Position numbers and translations under genes: made by a program. The notes under the pieces are model-generated. The model did not search any database. It had not been told where the DNA came from and saw nothing but the letters and a program-made list of their open reading frames with translations. From contig JAHBZN010000005.1 in assembly GCA_019635415.1 (NCBI GenBank), forward strand, positions 117,512 through 181,511: 64,000 nt of DNA, given 5' to 3'. Numbering within the stretch: position 1 is the first letter of the stretch; each line of letters starts with the position of its first letter. Below, piece after piece: positions 7,018-18,614 of this stretch. This DNA comes from Ramlibacter sp. (lineage in GTDB: Bacteria; Pseudomonadota; Gammaproteobacteria; Burkholderiales; Burkholderiaceae_C).

Positions 7018-10000
7018 ATGAAGACCAGCGCCCATGCCGGCAGCCCGGCACTCAACCGGGAAATCATCGACGACCGCGATGACCGGCTCAGCATCCACAC
7101 CCACGAGATCCGCCTGACACAGGCGCATCTGCCCTACCAGTCGGTGGCCGGCAAGCGCCTGCCGTCCGCCAGGCACTTCGCGGTGTATGCCGACCGGATC
7201 GTCCTGAGCGGCGTATTGCAGAACCCCGGCCGCAACATCGAGTTGAATGCGCGCGAGATCGTCGTCGAGGCGCCTGCCACGCTCGACGCCGCGGGCGCGT
7301 GGGCAGACAAGGACTTTCCCCCGGGGAAGCTGCCCGTGCAGCAGGACGTGCGGCCCGGCGCCGCGGGCACCACCGGAGCCGACGCCACGGCAGGGGGCCA
7401 GGGCGGCGCCATCGTCATCCGGGCGCTGCGCGTGCTGAACCAGACGGGTAGCGGCCAGGCACTGGCAGCGAACCCCGTGGCGGCCGTGGCAGCCCGGGCC
7501 TTTGCCGATCACCCGCCCAAGGTGAGCGATGCCCGGCCGATGGCGCCTTTCGAAATCGCCAGAACCAAGATGTTTGGCAACACCGAAGTCGCCATCAACC
7601 TGGAGGAGCCACGCATCGAGGGCCTTTCCCGCATCACCATGGAAGGGGCGCACTTTGACGCGACCGGGCCCAGTGTCGGCATGCGCCTTGACCTGCCGGC
7701 GCTGACACTCACCGGCCGGACCAACCTGAGTGGCGCCCTCCGGCTGTCCACCCGTTCGTTCGGTTGCAAGGTCGATGCGCTGGCCACGCTGGACCCGGCG
7801 GGCCAGATCCGCTCATTGCAGCTCGGGTTGTCGCTGGTGACCGATGCGCCGATCAGCCTGCAGGTGCCCATGGCCACCGCCGTCCTGACGAGTGCCATGC
7901 TGGACAGGCTGCGCGACGAAATGGCCGCGCACCTGCGTACCAGCGCCGTCGAACCGCTGCTGGCCGGCTTTGCCGGCGCACTGCGCGGGGCTCCGTTGAC
8001 CCTGCTGGCCGGCGGCGGCCCGGGAGGGCGCGGGCAGGACGGGCACCCCGGCGTGCGCGGCGAATCGGGCGCCGACGGGGCCAAGACGTCCAAGTCCGGA
8101 ATATCAGCTCCGGGGGGGGGCTTTGGCTTCCCGGATGAAGCCGTTGGCAAGGACGGGCATGTGGGCGGGCGTGCCGGCGCACCAGGCCTCTCGGGGGCGG
8201 GCGGCCCGGGTGGGCAGGTGGTGCTCGACGTCATCGAGCCCGTTGCCCTGGGCATGGTGTACGGCGTGGAGGGGGGCATCGGGGGCACCGAGGCCAGCCC
8301 GGGAGAACGCGGGCCTGGCGGCCACGGGGGCCGCGGGCAGGTGTGCAGCATGTACGACAGCAAGACCGGCCGCGCCCTGGAAGACATGCGTGCGCCCGAT
8401 GGGCGCGAGGGCCCGCTGGGCCCGGTGGCAGAACGCGCCGGGCAGCGGGGCGCGCAGGGCGCCGCCGGAGCGCCCTTGCAGATCAACGGCAAGCCGTTTG
8501 CTGCAGGGCCCGTCCCGCCATTCACCGCGGCCGAGCTCGCGCCGTCGCTGAGCCTGAGCCAGCTGCTGATCACCCAGAACGCGACCGACCTGTCGTTTCT
8601 CAACGCCCGCTCCGATGCCGAGCGGCTGGAGGTGGCCACCGGCTATGCCTGGCTCATCGACATCAATGCGTCCTTTGCAGATGCCGCGCGCCGCATCGAC
8701 CCGGCCCGGGTGTCCGTGCCCGAGCAGAAGGTGCGAGTGGGCATCCACAACAGCGCCATGGTCTCGCTGATGAGGCTGCAACAGGGGCTCGACTACTACG
8801 GCCACAGCTTCAACTGGACGCCGGTCCTGAACCTCAGCAGCCTGGTTGCGCGCACCGGCCAGATCATCCAGCTTGGCAAGGTGGTGGAGGACCAGTACAA
8901 CCGCTACCTCGACAAGGGCAGCACCGACAAGCAACGCATGCAGGCGTTTCGCGAGGCCAAGCAGGCGATCGACCACAAGCTGGCCGATTTCCTGGCTGAG
9001 ATCGACAAGCTCGTCCCGCAGATCGACAACTTCCAGGCCGAGGTGAACGACTACTCCGAGGACCTGCGGCGCCAGCGCACACTGCTGGTCGAGGGGCAGC
9101 TCAAGTTCCGGGATGAGCTGATCAAGTACCTGCGTGAGCAGAACGGCTCGGGGCTGGAAGACTTTCTGGACATGCTGGGCACCGTGATCGGCTGCGTGGG
9201 CGGCGTGGTGGGCGGGGCGGGCGGCGTGAAGACGGCGATCGACGCGGTCAAGAAGGCCGAGGAGTTCAGCAAGAAGGTCAAGGGCGTGGTGGAGATCTTC
9301 AAGAAAGCCAAAGCCACCATCGACAGCATCAGCAAGGCCTACTCCGCGGTCAAGGAATACATCAGCAAGGACAACCCCAACGCCGCCAAGATCCTGGTGG
9401 ACGCCGACGAGTTCAACGCCATGCTCAAGGAGTACCTGGGCAAGTTTGACGCGGCCGGCGAACTGCGCCAGGCCATGGACTACTACCTGGAGCTGGCCCA
9501 GGCGCGCAACATGGCCGCGTACAACTACAGCACCCTGGTGGCCCAGCTGCTGAACGTGCAGGCCCAGCACGACCAGCTGTACCAGAGCATCCAGCACATC
9601 AACGCCGAAATTGCCGTGCACCAGGACAACGTGCTGCCCGTCTACACCGCCTACCTGAAGGACGCCTACGAAGACGTGCAGCGCACCCTGCTGCGCAACA
9701 TCTACCAGGAGAACCGCGCCTTCCAGTACTGGGCGCTGCAGCACCGGCCCCTGAAGACCGACAACCTCAACATGGCCACCCAGGCCGCCACGCATGAGCG
9801 GCTGATGGCCGACATCGACAACTTCAGGGAGAACAACGAGGCGTTTTCGGACTTCCACCAGAAGATCACCGTGACCGCCGACCGCTACCCCAACGAGTTT
9901 GCGGCCCTGCTGCAGTCGCGCTCCCTGACGTTCGGGCTCGACATCCGGACCCAGCCCGGCTTCAGGAACATGCGCTATGTCATTGCGCGCTCGTTCAAGC

Positions 10001-10350
10001 TTGAGTTCCCGGACATCGCGGGCGGCGACAACGTGCTGTTCCTCAACCTGATCCACAGTGGCCAGGCCCTGCTCAATAGCGACACCGACCTGGGCAAGCC
10101 CGGGGCACTGCACATGTTCAGCCACCGCCCGCGCATCCGGCTTTACAAGATCGACTACGCCGACCGCGACAACACCGCTGGCGGCAATCTGGGCGAGCGC
10201 GACCAGGGCTACATCGGGCTGAGCCCGTTCACCCAATGGCGCATAGACTTCGACCTGCAGGGCAACGAATGGCTGGACCTCAAGGTCATCAAGACCGTGG
10301 TGCTGACGTTCGAGGGCCGCACACTCGGCCCCGGGCGCAAGCTCGGGTGA
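7018..10350 (+). CDS. 1110-residue modular protein, Tc-toxin-A-like C-terminus (putative toxin)
   Basis: Not a protein I can name. Order of parts: a beta-rich N-terminal region (about 1-330); a collagen-like Gly-rich segment (about 331-487, with repeats such as GPGGRGQDGHPG); a long alpha-helical region (about 600-960) with coiled-coil heptads near 645-690 and a glycine-zipper hydrophobic stretch, VIGCVGGVVGGAGG, near 720-735; and a beta-sandwich-like C-terminus. The last 50 residues (LSPFTQWRIDF ... VVLTFEGRTLG) recall the TcB-binding end of TcA insecticidal toxins. No signal peptide is visible. ATG 7018 follows ACGGAGG. A helical membrane-inserting toxin is the favoured inference; a large surface or structural protein is the alternative. 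It contains a G9 tract. Confidence 0.55.
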   Translation: MKTSAHAGSPALNREIIDDRDDRLSIHTHEIRLTQAHLPYQSVAGKRLPSARHFAVYADRIVLSGVLQNPGRNIELNAREIVVEAPATLDAAGAWADKDFPPGKLPVQQDVRPGAAGTTGADATAGGQGGAIVIRALRVLNQTGSGQALAANPVAAVAARAFADHPPKVSDARPMAPFEIARTKMFGNTEVAINLEEPRIEGLSRITMEGAHFDATGPSVGMRLDLPALTLTGRTNLSGALRLSTRSFGCKVDALATLDPAGQIRSLQLGLSLVTDAPISLQVPMATAVLTSAMLDRLRDEMAAHLRTSAVEPLLAGFAGALRGAPLTLLAGGGPGGRGQDGHPGVRGESGADGAKTSKSGISAPGGGFGFPDEAVGKDGHVGGRAGAPGLSGAGGPGGQVVLDVIEPVALGMVYGVEGGIGGTEASPGERGPGGHGGRGQVCSMYDSKTGRALEDMRAPDGREGPLGPVAERAGQRGAQGAAGAPLQINGKPFAAGPVPPFTAAELAPSLSLSQLLITQNATDLSFLNARSDAERLEVATGYAWLIDINASFADAARRIDPARVSVPEQKVRVGIHNSAMVSLMRLQQGLDYYGHSFNWTPVLNLSSLVARTGQIIQLGKVVEDQYNRYLDKGSTDKQRMQAFREAKQAIDHKLADFLAEIDKLVPQIDNFQAEVNDYSEDLRRQRTLLVEGQLKFRDELIKYLREQNGSGLEDFLDMLGTVIGCVGGVVGGAGGVKTAIDAVKKAEEFSKKVKGVVEIFKKAKATIDSISKAYSAVKEYISKDNPNAAKILVDADEFNAMLKEYLGKFDAAGELRQAMDYYLELAQARNMAAYNYSTLVAQLLNVQAQHDQLYQSIQHINAEIAVHQDNVLPVYTAYLKDAYEDVQRTLLRNIYQENRAFQYWALQHRPLKTDNLNMATQAATHERLMADIDNFRENNEAFSDFHQKITVTADRYPNEFAALLQSRSLTFGLDIRTQPGFRNMRYVIARSFKLEFPDIAGGDNVLFLNLIHSGQALLNSDTDLGKPGALHMFSHRPRIRLYKIDYADRDNTAGGNLGERDQGYIGLSPFTQWRIDFDLQGNEWLDLKVIKTVVLTFEGRTLGPGRKLG
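8112..8120 (+). repeat. poly-G tract (G9) inside the 1110-residue gene
   Basis: Nine consecutive G bases in the coding sequence (residues about 365-368, SAPGGGFG). One-base slippage here would truncate the protein before the helical and C-terminal parts. In other bacteria such tracts in surface or toxin genes can act as phase switches. No other run of nine was noticed in the window. Confidence 0.8.
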
Positions 10351-10377
10351 CGCATTCAGCCAACAGGAACACCGCGC

Positions 10378-10800
10378 ATGGCAAAGCAGGACGCAAACGC
10401 CGGCCCACCGGCCCCGGCCATGATTGACCAGAGGATCGCCGAGCTGGGCGACTGGCGGGGCCAGACGCTGGCGCGCATGCGCCAGCTCATCCACGAGGCC
10501 GACCCGGCCGTGGTGGAAACCTGGAAGTGGATGGGCACGCCCGTGTGGGAGCACGACGGCATTCTCTGCACCGGCGAGACCTACAAGGCCAAGGTCAAGC
10601 TCACCTTTGCCAAGGGCGCCTCGCTGCCGGACCCGGCGGGCCTGTTCAACTCCAGCCTGGACGGCAATGCAAGGCGCGCCATCGATCTGGGCGAGGGGCA
10701 GGCGGTGGACGCAGGCGCGTTCAAGGCGCTGATCCGCGCGGCCGTGGCGTTGAACACCTCCAAGGTCAAAGCCAAGGCCAGGCCCAAGCCAGCAAAGTAG
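10378..10800 (+). CDS. DUF1801 (YdhG-like) protein
   Basis: 140 residues with the DUF1801 pattern WKWMGTPVWEHDGILC, followed by KAKVKLTFAKGASLPDP. Small cytosolic proteins of this family have no settled function. The Lys/Ala/Pro-rich tail (SKVKAKARPKPAK) is probably disordered. It begins 27 bases after the big putative toxin gene and ends 7 bases before a flavin reductase-like gene. Whether it belongs to the same transcript as the toxin is uncertain; these two genes look like ordinary housekeeping neighbours. Confidence 0.85.
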   Translation: MAKQDANAGPPAPAMIDQRIAELGDWRGQTLARMRQLIHEADPAVVETWKWMGTPVWEHDGILCTGETYKAKVKLTFAKGASLPDPAGLFNSSLDGNARRAIDLGEGQAVDAGAFKALIRAAVALNTSKVKAKARPKPAK

Positions 10801-10807
10801 CCGGCCG

Positions 10808-11380
10808 ATGACCCACTTTGTTCCGGTGCAACTGGCCCACGCCAGCCGCCTCATCAACCACGGCCCCACCGTGCTCGTGACCAGCGCGTACGCGGGGCGC
10901 CGCAACATCATGGCGGCTGCCTGGTCCATGCCGGTGGAATTCAACCCGCCGCGCATCGCCATCGTGATCGACAAAAGCACCTACACGCGCGAACTCATTG
11001 CCGCCAGCGGCGCCCTGGGCGTTTGCATCCCTGGCACCGCGCTGGCCGGCCTGACCTATGCCGTGGGCACGACCAGCGGGCGCGACGAAGACAAGCTGGC
11101 CCGCCACAACATCCAGGCCCAGCCCGGCCCCGTGCTGGGCGTGCCCGTCATCGAACAAGGCTGCGCCGCCTGGCTGGAATGCCGCCTGATCCCCGAGCGC
11201 CACACCGAAGACGCCTACGACACCTGCTTTGCCGAGGTGGTGGCCGCCGCGGCGGATGCCCGCATCTTTGCCAATGGGCGTTGGGACTTTCGGGACGACA
11301 ACACCGCGCTGCAGACCATTCACCACCTGGGGGCGGGGAAGTTTGTGCGCGCGGGTGGGGTGGTGCAGGGGGCGGTGTGA
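10808..11380 (+). CDS. flavin reductase-like FMN-binding protein
   Basis: 190 residues of the flavin reductase-like split-barrel family. TVLVTSAYAGRRNIMAAAWSMP matches the FMN-binding N-terminal strands, PPRIAIVIDKSTYTRELI follows, and a hydrophobic core GVCIPG is present. It probably binds FMN and may reduce it or serve as a flavoprotein reductase for an unlinked oxygenase. Seven bases separate it from the DUF1801 gene, so the two are likely co-transcribed. Confidence 0.85.
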   Translation: MTHFVPVQLAHASRLINHGPTVLVTSAYAGRRNIMAAAWSMPVEFNPPRIAIVIDKSTYTRELIAASGALGVCIPGTALAGLTYAVGTTSGRDEDKLARHNIQAQPGPVLGVPVIEQGCAAWLECRLIPERHTEDAYDTCFAEVVAAAADARIFANGRWDFRDDNTALQTIHHLGAGKFVRAGGVVQGAV

Positions 11381-11414
11381 GCGTGCTGCACCGGCCCTGG
11401 GCGTGAGGCTTTCT

Positions 11415-11792
11415 CTAGAGAGCTTCCACAAATGCCTCGCCAAACGCATCAGCAAAAGCGCGTGGGCCGCTGAGTGTCAACGTCAACGTGAGGCGGCCAC
11501 CCGCGGCAGCGGGCAAAAGCACCTGGGCGCGCTGCACGTCCCAGGTGAGGGTCAGCGGCGTACCGGCTTCGTCGGTGGCCTGCAGGTCAAAGGTCCAATC
11601 CTCCGCGCCACCTTCATCGTCGGCATTGGCCGGTGAGCCGAACAGATGCGTGGCCCAGGTGAGCACCGCCTGCACCTCGGCCAGCAAGGCCGGCAGGCGA
11701 TCGGGCAACACGGACGCCATCGCGTCGAACGCACAGGCGCCGGATTCTTCGTCTGTGGCATCGAAGAGTAGATAGCTTAGTGGCTGCGGCAT
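11415..11792 (-). CDS. conserved hypothetical acidic protein
   Basis: 125 residues, acidic, with no cysteine motif and no membrane segment. The pattern is MPQPLSYLLFDATDEESG, then FDAMASVLPDRLPALLAEVQAVLTWA, then alternating strands (LTLTWDVQRAQVLLP, GRLTLTLTLSGPRAFADAF). It resembles short conserved proteins of unknown function in Comamonadaceae. It is convergent with the flavin reductase gene and alone on its strand. Confidence 0.65.
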   Translation of the reverse strand: MPQPLSYLLFDATDEESGACAFDAMASVLPDRLPALLAEVQAVLTWATHLFGSPANADDEGGAEDWTFDLQATDEAGTPLTLTWDVQRAQVLLPAAAGGRLTLTLTLSGPRAFADAFGEAFVEAL

Positions 11793-12122
11793 GGTTTAAA
11801 GGCAGGCGGTGGCTTTGGGTAGGTAGCAAGCGGTACATCAGCCGCGATGAGACGAGGATCAATGCGACAGGCCGGTCACGTGGATTTTTGAATGCCAGGC
11901 CGCTTTGGCTCGGAAGCAGGCCTGTATACGGCAGATTAGTCGCAAGTGCGTTTTATCGCTAGCTGCGACGTGACAGGCTCCTGCTCTGCAGCGAGTTCCG
12001 CCGCGCCGCTCGCTTCCGCAGGGCGCGCTCACCCTACGGGGCACCAAGTAGTCGCCTAGAGGCCCGCTGCGAGGGAGTCCTGAGAGGCGGCTCTCAGTAG
12101 TACGGCGGGCGACAGATTGGGG
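11793..12122. other. gene-less stretch left of the TrlF-like gene
   Basis: About 330 bases with no convincing coding frame, tRNA or transposase remnant. Base composition looks more mixed than in the flanking genes. It may be the left border of an acquired segment carrying the 12123-15098 gene; no flanking direct repeat was found by eye. Confidence 0.5.
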
Positions 12123-15098
12123 CTATCGCTCCAACCGAACTCGCAAGCGGCGCGCTCGTTCACGGAACGCCTTTTCTCCCCCCTCCAGAATGTCGCAGAC
12201 TATCTTGCGGATCTCAGCGTCTTCCAGACCTCCGGATGTGTACGTGAACGATGGGAGGCCGCCGCCTGCCGGCGGGCTCGCGCTCGCCACGATGACCTGA
12301 TCCGCATCGGTGTTAATCACCAAGTTGGCGTTGTGAGTCACCATGATCACCTGACGCTTGGATTTGGCTGCGATGAAGAGCGACACCAGTTCCTCAAAGA
12401 CAGACTTTGGGTCTAGGTTCTCCTCTGGCTGATCAATGATTAGCGGCCGATCGTCGGCGTTGTCCAGCGCCAAGTAGAGTAGCAGGAGAACAATGCCGCG
12501 TGTGCCGGGCGACAGCTTCCGAATGTCAATGCCGTCATACAGAATCTCGTATCTAACCGAGATGTGGTCTGTACTGAAAAGCCAGTGGGCGAAGTTTCTG
12601 GACCATTGTCGGAAAGCATCCTGTTCGGCTGGTGCGAACGGTGCGTGAGCCCTCAATGCCTTGTAGTGGGCGGCGATGAACCCGCTCATCGCCACCTGCA
12701 CCTCAGTAGCCGTACCCGTTTCCCAGGCCGACAGGAGCTCGGTGCGCGCCGTCCTCTCCAATGAGCCTCTACCGTAAAAGTCGCCAGCCTTGCGGCAGTC
12801 GATCAGATCGCTCTCACCGGTGCTTGACCATTGTGCTACGTCGGCGATCCGCGACACTTTGAAACTCAGCTTTTTCAGTGTCCCCTGCATTGTGGCGAGC
12901 TGTTCCATGAGCGGCGCATACAACTCCGTCAGGGCGGTTTGCTCTTTCACCACAGCCTCGAAAAGGCGGCCGTATGCTGCCTCGCGCTCCTGCTGAAAGG
13001 CCTTGCGTCGTTCCGCTGCTCCTCTTGCATCCTCCAGTCGTGTCTTCAAGGCCTGAAGGGCTGCTTTCTCAGTAGAGATCTTCTTGGACAGCATCGTGTA
13101 CTGGTTTCGCACCACGGCATCGGCACTGATGCGCTTTTCAATGCGGGTCATTTCCGCCTTGAGCACGGCCAGCTGAATCGTCGTCAAGTCAGCGCCCACC
13201 TGTATCAGTGGCACGGTGGGGTCGCCTCCAGTCGGGGCAACGCCGTTGAGCTTTGCGATCTCCTTCTCGGCCCAGGCTACATAGTTGGCAAGCGCCGCAT
13301 CAACGTTCCCTTTGTAGACGAGAAGGAAGTCATCCCATTGCTTCTGGTCAAGGCCGCTACTTGGATGACGCGCCATGGTCTGGCGCAGCATTTCAGGCGC
13401 CCTCGACGTCCGCGTGCTCTGAACCTCATCCTGCATGGCGATAAATGTCCTGCGCTGATTTGCCAGGGCATTGACCCGCGTGGTCAGGGCCTGCGCGGCT
13501 TCGGTAAGATCGGAATGCCGCTGGACTTGCGCTTCAGCGCCCTTGACGACGAGCTTGGAGAGATCAGCTGTATAGCCAGCCAGCAGTTTTTCCTTTGCTG
13601 CTACCTGCGTCGCGAGGCTGCTGAGGATGGCTTCCTTCTCCAGTTCGTCAGCGATGCGGTCGGATGTCGCAGTGATCGCTTCGGCCTCTTGGCGACGTAC
13701 GTGATGAAAGCGCGATGTGCGCTGGTCCCGCAACTCCTCGAAACTGTAGGCGCCATCCTGCCCTTGCGCCGCATGAGCCTCGAAAATTACGCGTTCAATT
13801 TCCCGCACGAGTCCTTCGGACGCTCCCTTTGAGGAGCAGAGTTCTTCGACGAACTGTTGCGACAGATATCGGGCGCGAGGGAAGGCCAAAACGTCGTCAG
13901 CATCGCGACCATCGAGGTGGCAGCCCGACTCCTCTCCACCGCCCCACCCGAGCTTGACCGTGGCTTCTCCGATGAGTGCACGAGCACGAGCCAGGAAAGA
14001 GGGACTGATGTCGCCGTCGGCGGCCCATGCAGCCTCTGGTATGGCGTTGCAGCCCGCGGCGATCACATCAGCCAGGGCAGTTTTTCCCGATCCTCTTGCA
14101 CCGATGATGGCAACCAATCCTGAATTTAGCGGTACAGAAGTGGTCGATGCCCAGGGAGCGTTGAAGATTCGTACGTCCGAGATCACCTGGGATGGAGTTG
14201 CGCCGGTCGGGGGTTCGCGCCCCACATACGCGCGCCCACCCGGATCAATGTTCGCCTGTTTTAGGCTGTCGAAGGTCAACGCCCCCTTTATCCAGCAAAA
14301 CCGGTCATCTTCTGGCTGCCCGATGGACGCGAGGTCGTGAGCGTCACTGCCGTGCATGCATGGTTTGCAGCCGCCATACCTGTCGTGTAGTTGATCCAGG
14401 GTCACGGAGCGCTTACCCAGCCAGAACTCGCGCTGCGCGGGACTGCTAGCAAAAATGATGTGGGAAAATTTCTCTAGCTCCTGCCGGATAGTCTTGTCGG
14501 CAGCTTGGCGGACGCCAGATGTACCGTCGCTCTCACCGCCGGCGATGGCGATCAAGACGTTGGCTTTGGCCCAAGCACTCTCCTTGAACGCTGTGCGCAG
14601 TGAAACAAAGTTGACTTTGAACTGGGTGGCCCCTTCTACCAAGGCCCGGCGATCATCCTTGATGGAGATGTCCGACATCTTGCCCAGACGAATCAGGTCC
14701 GCTTTTGTGCAGTCAAAGCGATCATCGAAGGCGCTGAAATGGAGCCTGGAAAGGAAGCGCTGGATCTCCTCGACGTGAGCTGGATCGTTTGGGTTGACCA
14801 ACAGGTGCAAGTTGACGAAGCCTTTCTTGGCTGCGATGTCGAGGCGCAGCTCGATGTTGGGCATGAGGAACTTGACGTTGGGCAGGCGGCCGGCAGCCTT
14901 CCGGCGAACGGCCTCTTCGTAGGTGTCCGTCGTGTAGTAGTCCGTCACCGCCAGGGCCTCGACTACCGGTAAGCAACCTTCCAGCGCGCTCAAATAGGCG
15001 TCCCAGGGATCGCCCTCTCCGAATTGGTTGTTTAGTACCGTGCCGGGGCCGTGAATGTGCGGCTCCCAGCGATGCCACTCTGATCCTCTGATGGTCAT
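12123..15098 (-). CDS. trlF: PHP domain-ABC ATPase fusion, TrlF-like (putative defence protein)
   Basis: 991 residues. The N-terminal PHP-type metal site shows EPHIHG (His14, His16), VTDYY, NIEL and HGSDAH (His249, Asp252, His254), expected to give a phosphoesterase or nuclease. Walker A GARGSGKT (333-340) starts an SMC/RecF-like ATPase interrupted by long coiled coils (about 430-800). It ends with signature LSPGTRG, Walker B PLIIDQPEEN (Asp889) and H-loop VMVTHN (read as VIMVTHN). This layout matches TrlF-family AAA-like proteins associated with anti-invader defence. ATG 15098 has GGGAGG upstream. The gene stands alone between gene-less stretches, and its codon use looks less GC-rich than its neighbours, suggesting transfer. 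Confidence 0.82.
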   Translation of the reverse strand: MTIRGSEWHRWEPHIHGPGTVLNNQFGEGDPWDAYLSALEGCLPVVEALAVTDYYTTDTYEEAVRRKAAGRLPNVKFLMPNIELRLDIAAKKGFVNLHLLVNPNDPAHVEEIQRFLSRLHFSAFDDRFDCTKADLIRLGKMSDISIKDDRRALVEGATQFKVNFVSLRTAFKESAWAKANVLIAIAGGESDGTSGVRQAADKTIRQELEKFSHIIFASSPAQREFWLGKRSVTLDQLHDRYGGCKPCMHGSDAHDLASIGQPEDDRFCWIKGALTFDSLKQANIDPGGRAYVGREPPTGATPSQVISDVRIFNAPWASTTSVPLNSGLVAIIGARGSGKTALADVIAAGCNAIPEAAWAADGDISPSFLARARALIGEATVKLGWGGGEESGCHLDGRDADDVLAFPRARYLSQQFVEELCSSKGASEGLVREIERVIFEAHAAQGQDGAYSFEELRDQRTSRFHHVRRQEAEAITATSDRIADELEKEAILSSLATQVAAKEKLLAGYTADLSKLVVKGAEAQVQRHSDLTEAAQALTTRVNALANQRRTFIAMQDEVQSTRTSRAPEMLRQTMARHPSSGLDQKQWDDFLLVYKGNVDAALANYVAWAEKEIAKLNGVAPTGGDPTVPLIQVGADLTTIQLAVLKAEMTRIEKRISADAVVRNQYTMLSKKISTEKAALQALKTRLEDARGAAERRKAFQQEREAAYGRLFEAVVKEQTALTELYAPLMEQLATMQGTLKKLSFKVSRIADVAQWSSTGESDLIDCRKAGDFYGRGSLERTARTELLSAWETGTATEVQVAMSGFIAAHYKALRAHAPFAPAEQDAFRQWSRNFAHWLFSTDHISVRYEILYDGIDIRKLSPGTRGIVLLLLYLALDNADDRPLIIDQPEENLDPKSVFEELVSLFIAAKSKRQVIMVTHNANLVINTDADQVIVASASPPAGGGLPSFTYTSGGLEDAEIRKIVCDILEGGEKAFRERARRLRVRLER

Positions 15099-15422
15099 CC
15101 TGCCCTCCCTGAGCTTTGATGGTGCGGTATGGGACTCGATTTTGTACGAATGGCCGCCGATGAGCCTCGTGGGCGTCAACTCCCGGCAGCAAGCCTGTCG
15201 AATGACGCTTGGCTGGTAGCGCGCCATTTGCTGCAGTTGCCGACTCTGATGGGGCCTCTCGCCAATGTCTCCGCCCGGCCTATTGCGGTCAAAGCTGCTA
15301 CGGCTGGCTATCCGCTGCCATGGCGGTCAGCGCCAGTGCGCTGACTATTCACAACTGCGGCTTCTCGATGGTTGGCTTGTAACTTCCACACGGCCTCGGC
15401 GACAAGCAGACGTCTAAGTGGC
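15099..15422. other. gene-less stretch right of the TrlF-like gene
   Basis: About 320 bases with no supportable gene, RNA or insertion-sequence end. It should contain the promoter of the TrlF-like gene. It ends at the stop codon of the Lrp-type regulator, where the composition returns to that of the chromosome. Confidence 0.5.
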
Positions 15423-15890
15423 TCACACCCCCGGCAACGGCAACGCCGTCTTGTACCGAACCTGCTTCAGCGCAAACGAGCTGCGGATCTTTTCAATCCC
15501 CGGTATCGGCGTCAGCTGCTCCAGGATGAACCGTTCCAGCGCCGCCATGTCGGCCACGGCCACGCGGATCAGGTAGTCGCTGTCGCCGGTCATCAGGTAG
15601 CACTCCATCACCTCGTCGTGCTCGGCAATGCGCCGCTCAAATTCGGCCAGTCCTTCCTTGCTTTGTTCCTTGAGGCTGATGCTGATGAACACGTTCAGGC
15701 CCAAGCCCAGCGCCTTGGGGTCGGCCAGCGCCACGTAGTGGCGTATCACGCCGGCCGCTTCCAGTGCCTTCACGCGCGTGAGGCAGGGCGACGGGCTCAG
15801 GTGCACGCGCTGGGCCAGCGCCACATTGGTCAGGCTGCCGTCTTGCTGCAGCTCGGCCAGAATTCTCAGGTCGGTGGCGTCAAGTTGCAT
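15423..15890 (-). CDS. Lrp/AsnC-family transcriptional regulator
   Basis: 155 residues. An N-terminal AsnC helix-turn-helix (LDATDLRILAELQQDGSLTN, then RVHLSPSPCLTRVKALEAAG) is followed by a RAM/ACT-like ligand domain (VMECYLMTGDSDYLIRVAV). It probably binds an amino acid. It is divergent from the E1 dehydrogenase gene with 104 bases between the starts. Lrp-type regulators BkdR and MdeR activate adjacent branched-chain keto acid or methionine/2-ketobutyrate dehydrogenase genes in pseudomonads, so control of the neighbouring E1 is the simplest inference. Confidence 0.93.
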   Translation of the reverse strand: MQLDATDLRILAELQQDGSLTNVALAQRVHLSPSPCLTRVKALEAAGVIRHYVALADPKALGLGLNVFISISLKEQSKEGLAEFERRIAEHDEVMECYLMTGDSDYLIRVAVADMAALERFILEQLTPIPGIEKIRSSFALKQVRYKTALPLPGV

Positions 15891-15994
15891 TTAATGCCTT
15901 CAATCATTTGATTCGCAGAATTTTATGCTTTGATTGGGCCGATGTGTCCTATATTCGGCACCCTGTTTGGCGCGCTTCTGCCTACAGTACGGGC

Positions 15995-18607
<2,613 letters not shown>

Positions 18608-18614
18608 GCGCGGG

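Noticed and set aside
5397..7100. 567-codon minus-strand frame opposite the lipase gene
   Set aside because: Shadow frame; the plus-strand lipase has a catalytic motif and proper start.
8104..10980. Very long open frame on the minus strand opposite the 1110-residue gene
   Set aside because: GC-rich coding DNA leaves the opposite frame open; the translation is low-complexity (Val/Leu/Gly/His) without domains, while the plus strand has clear domains and a ribosome-binding site.
11793..12122. Insertion-sequence or integrase remnant next to the TrlF-like gene
   Set aside because: No inverted ends, transposase-like translation or flanking direct repeat could be seen.
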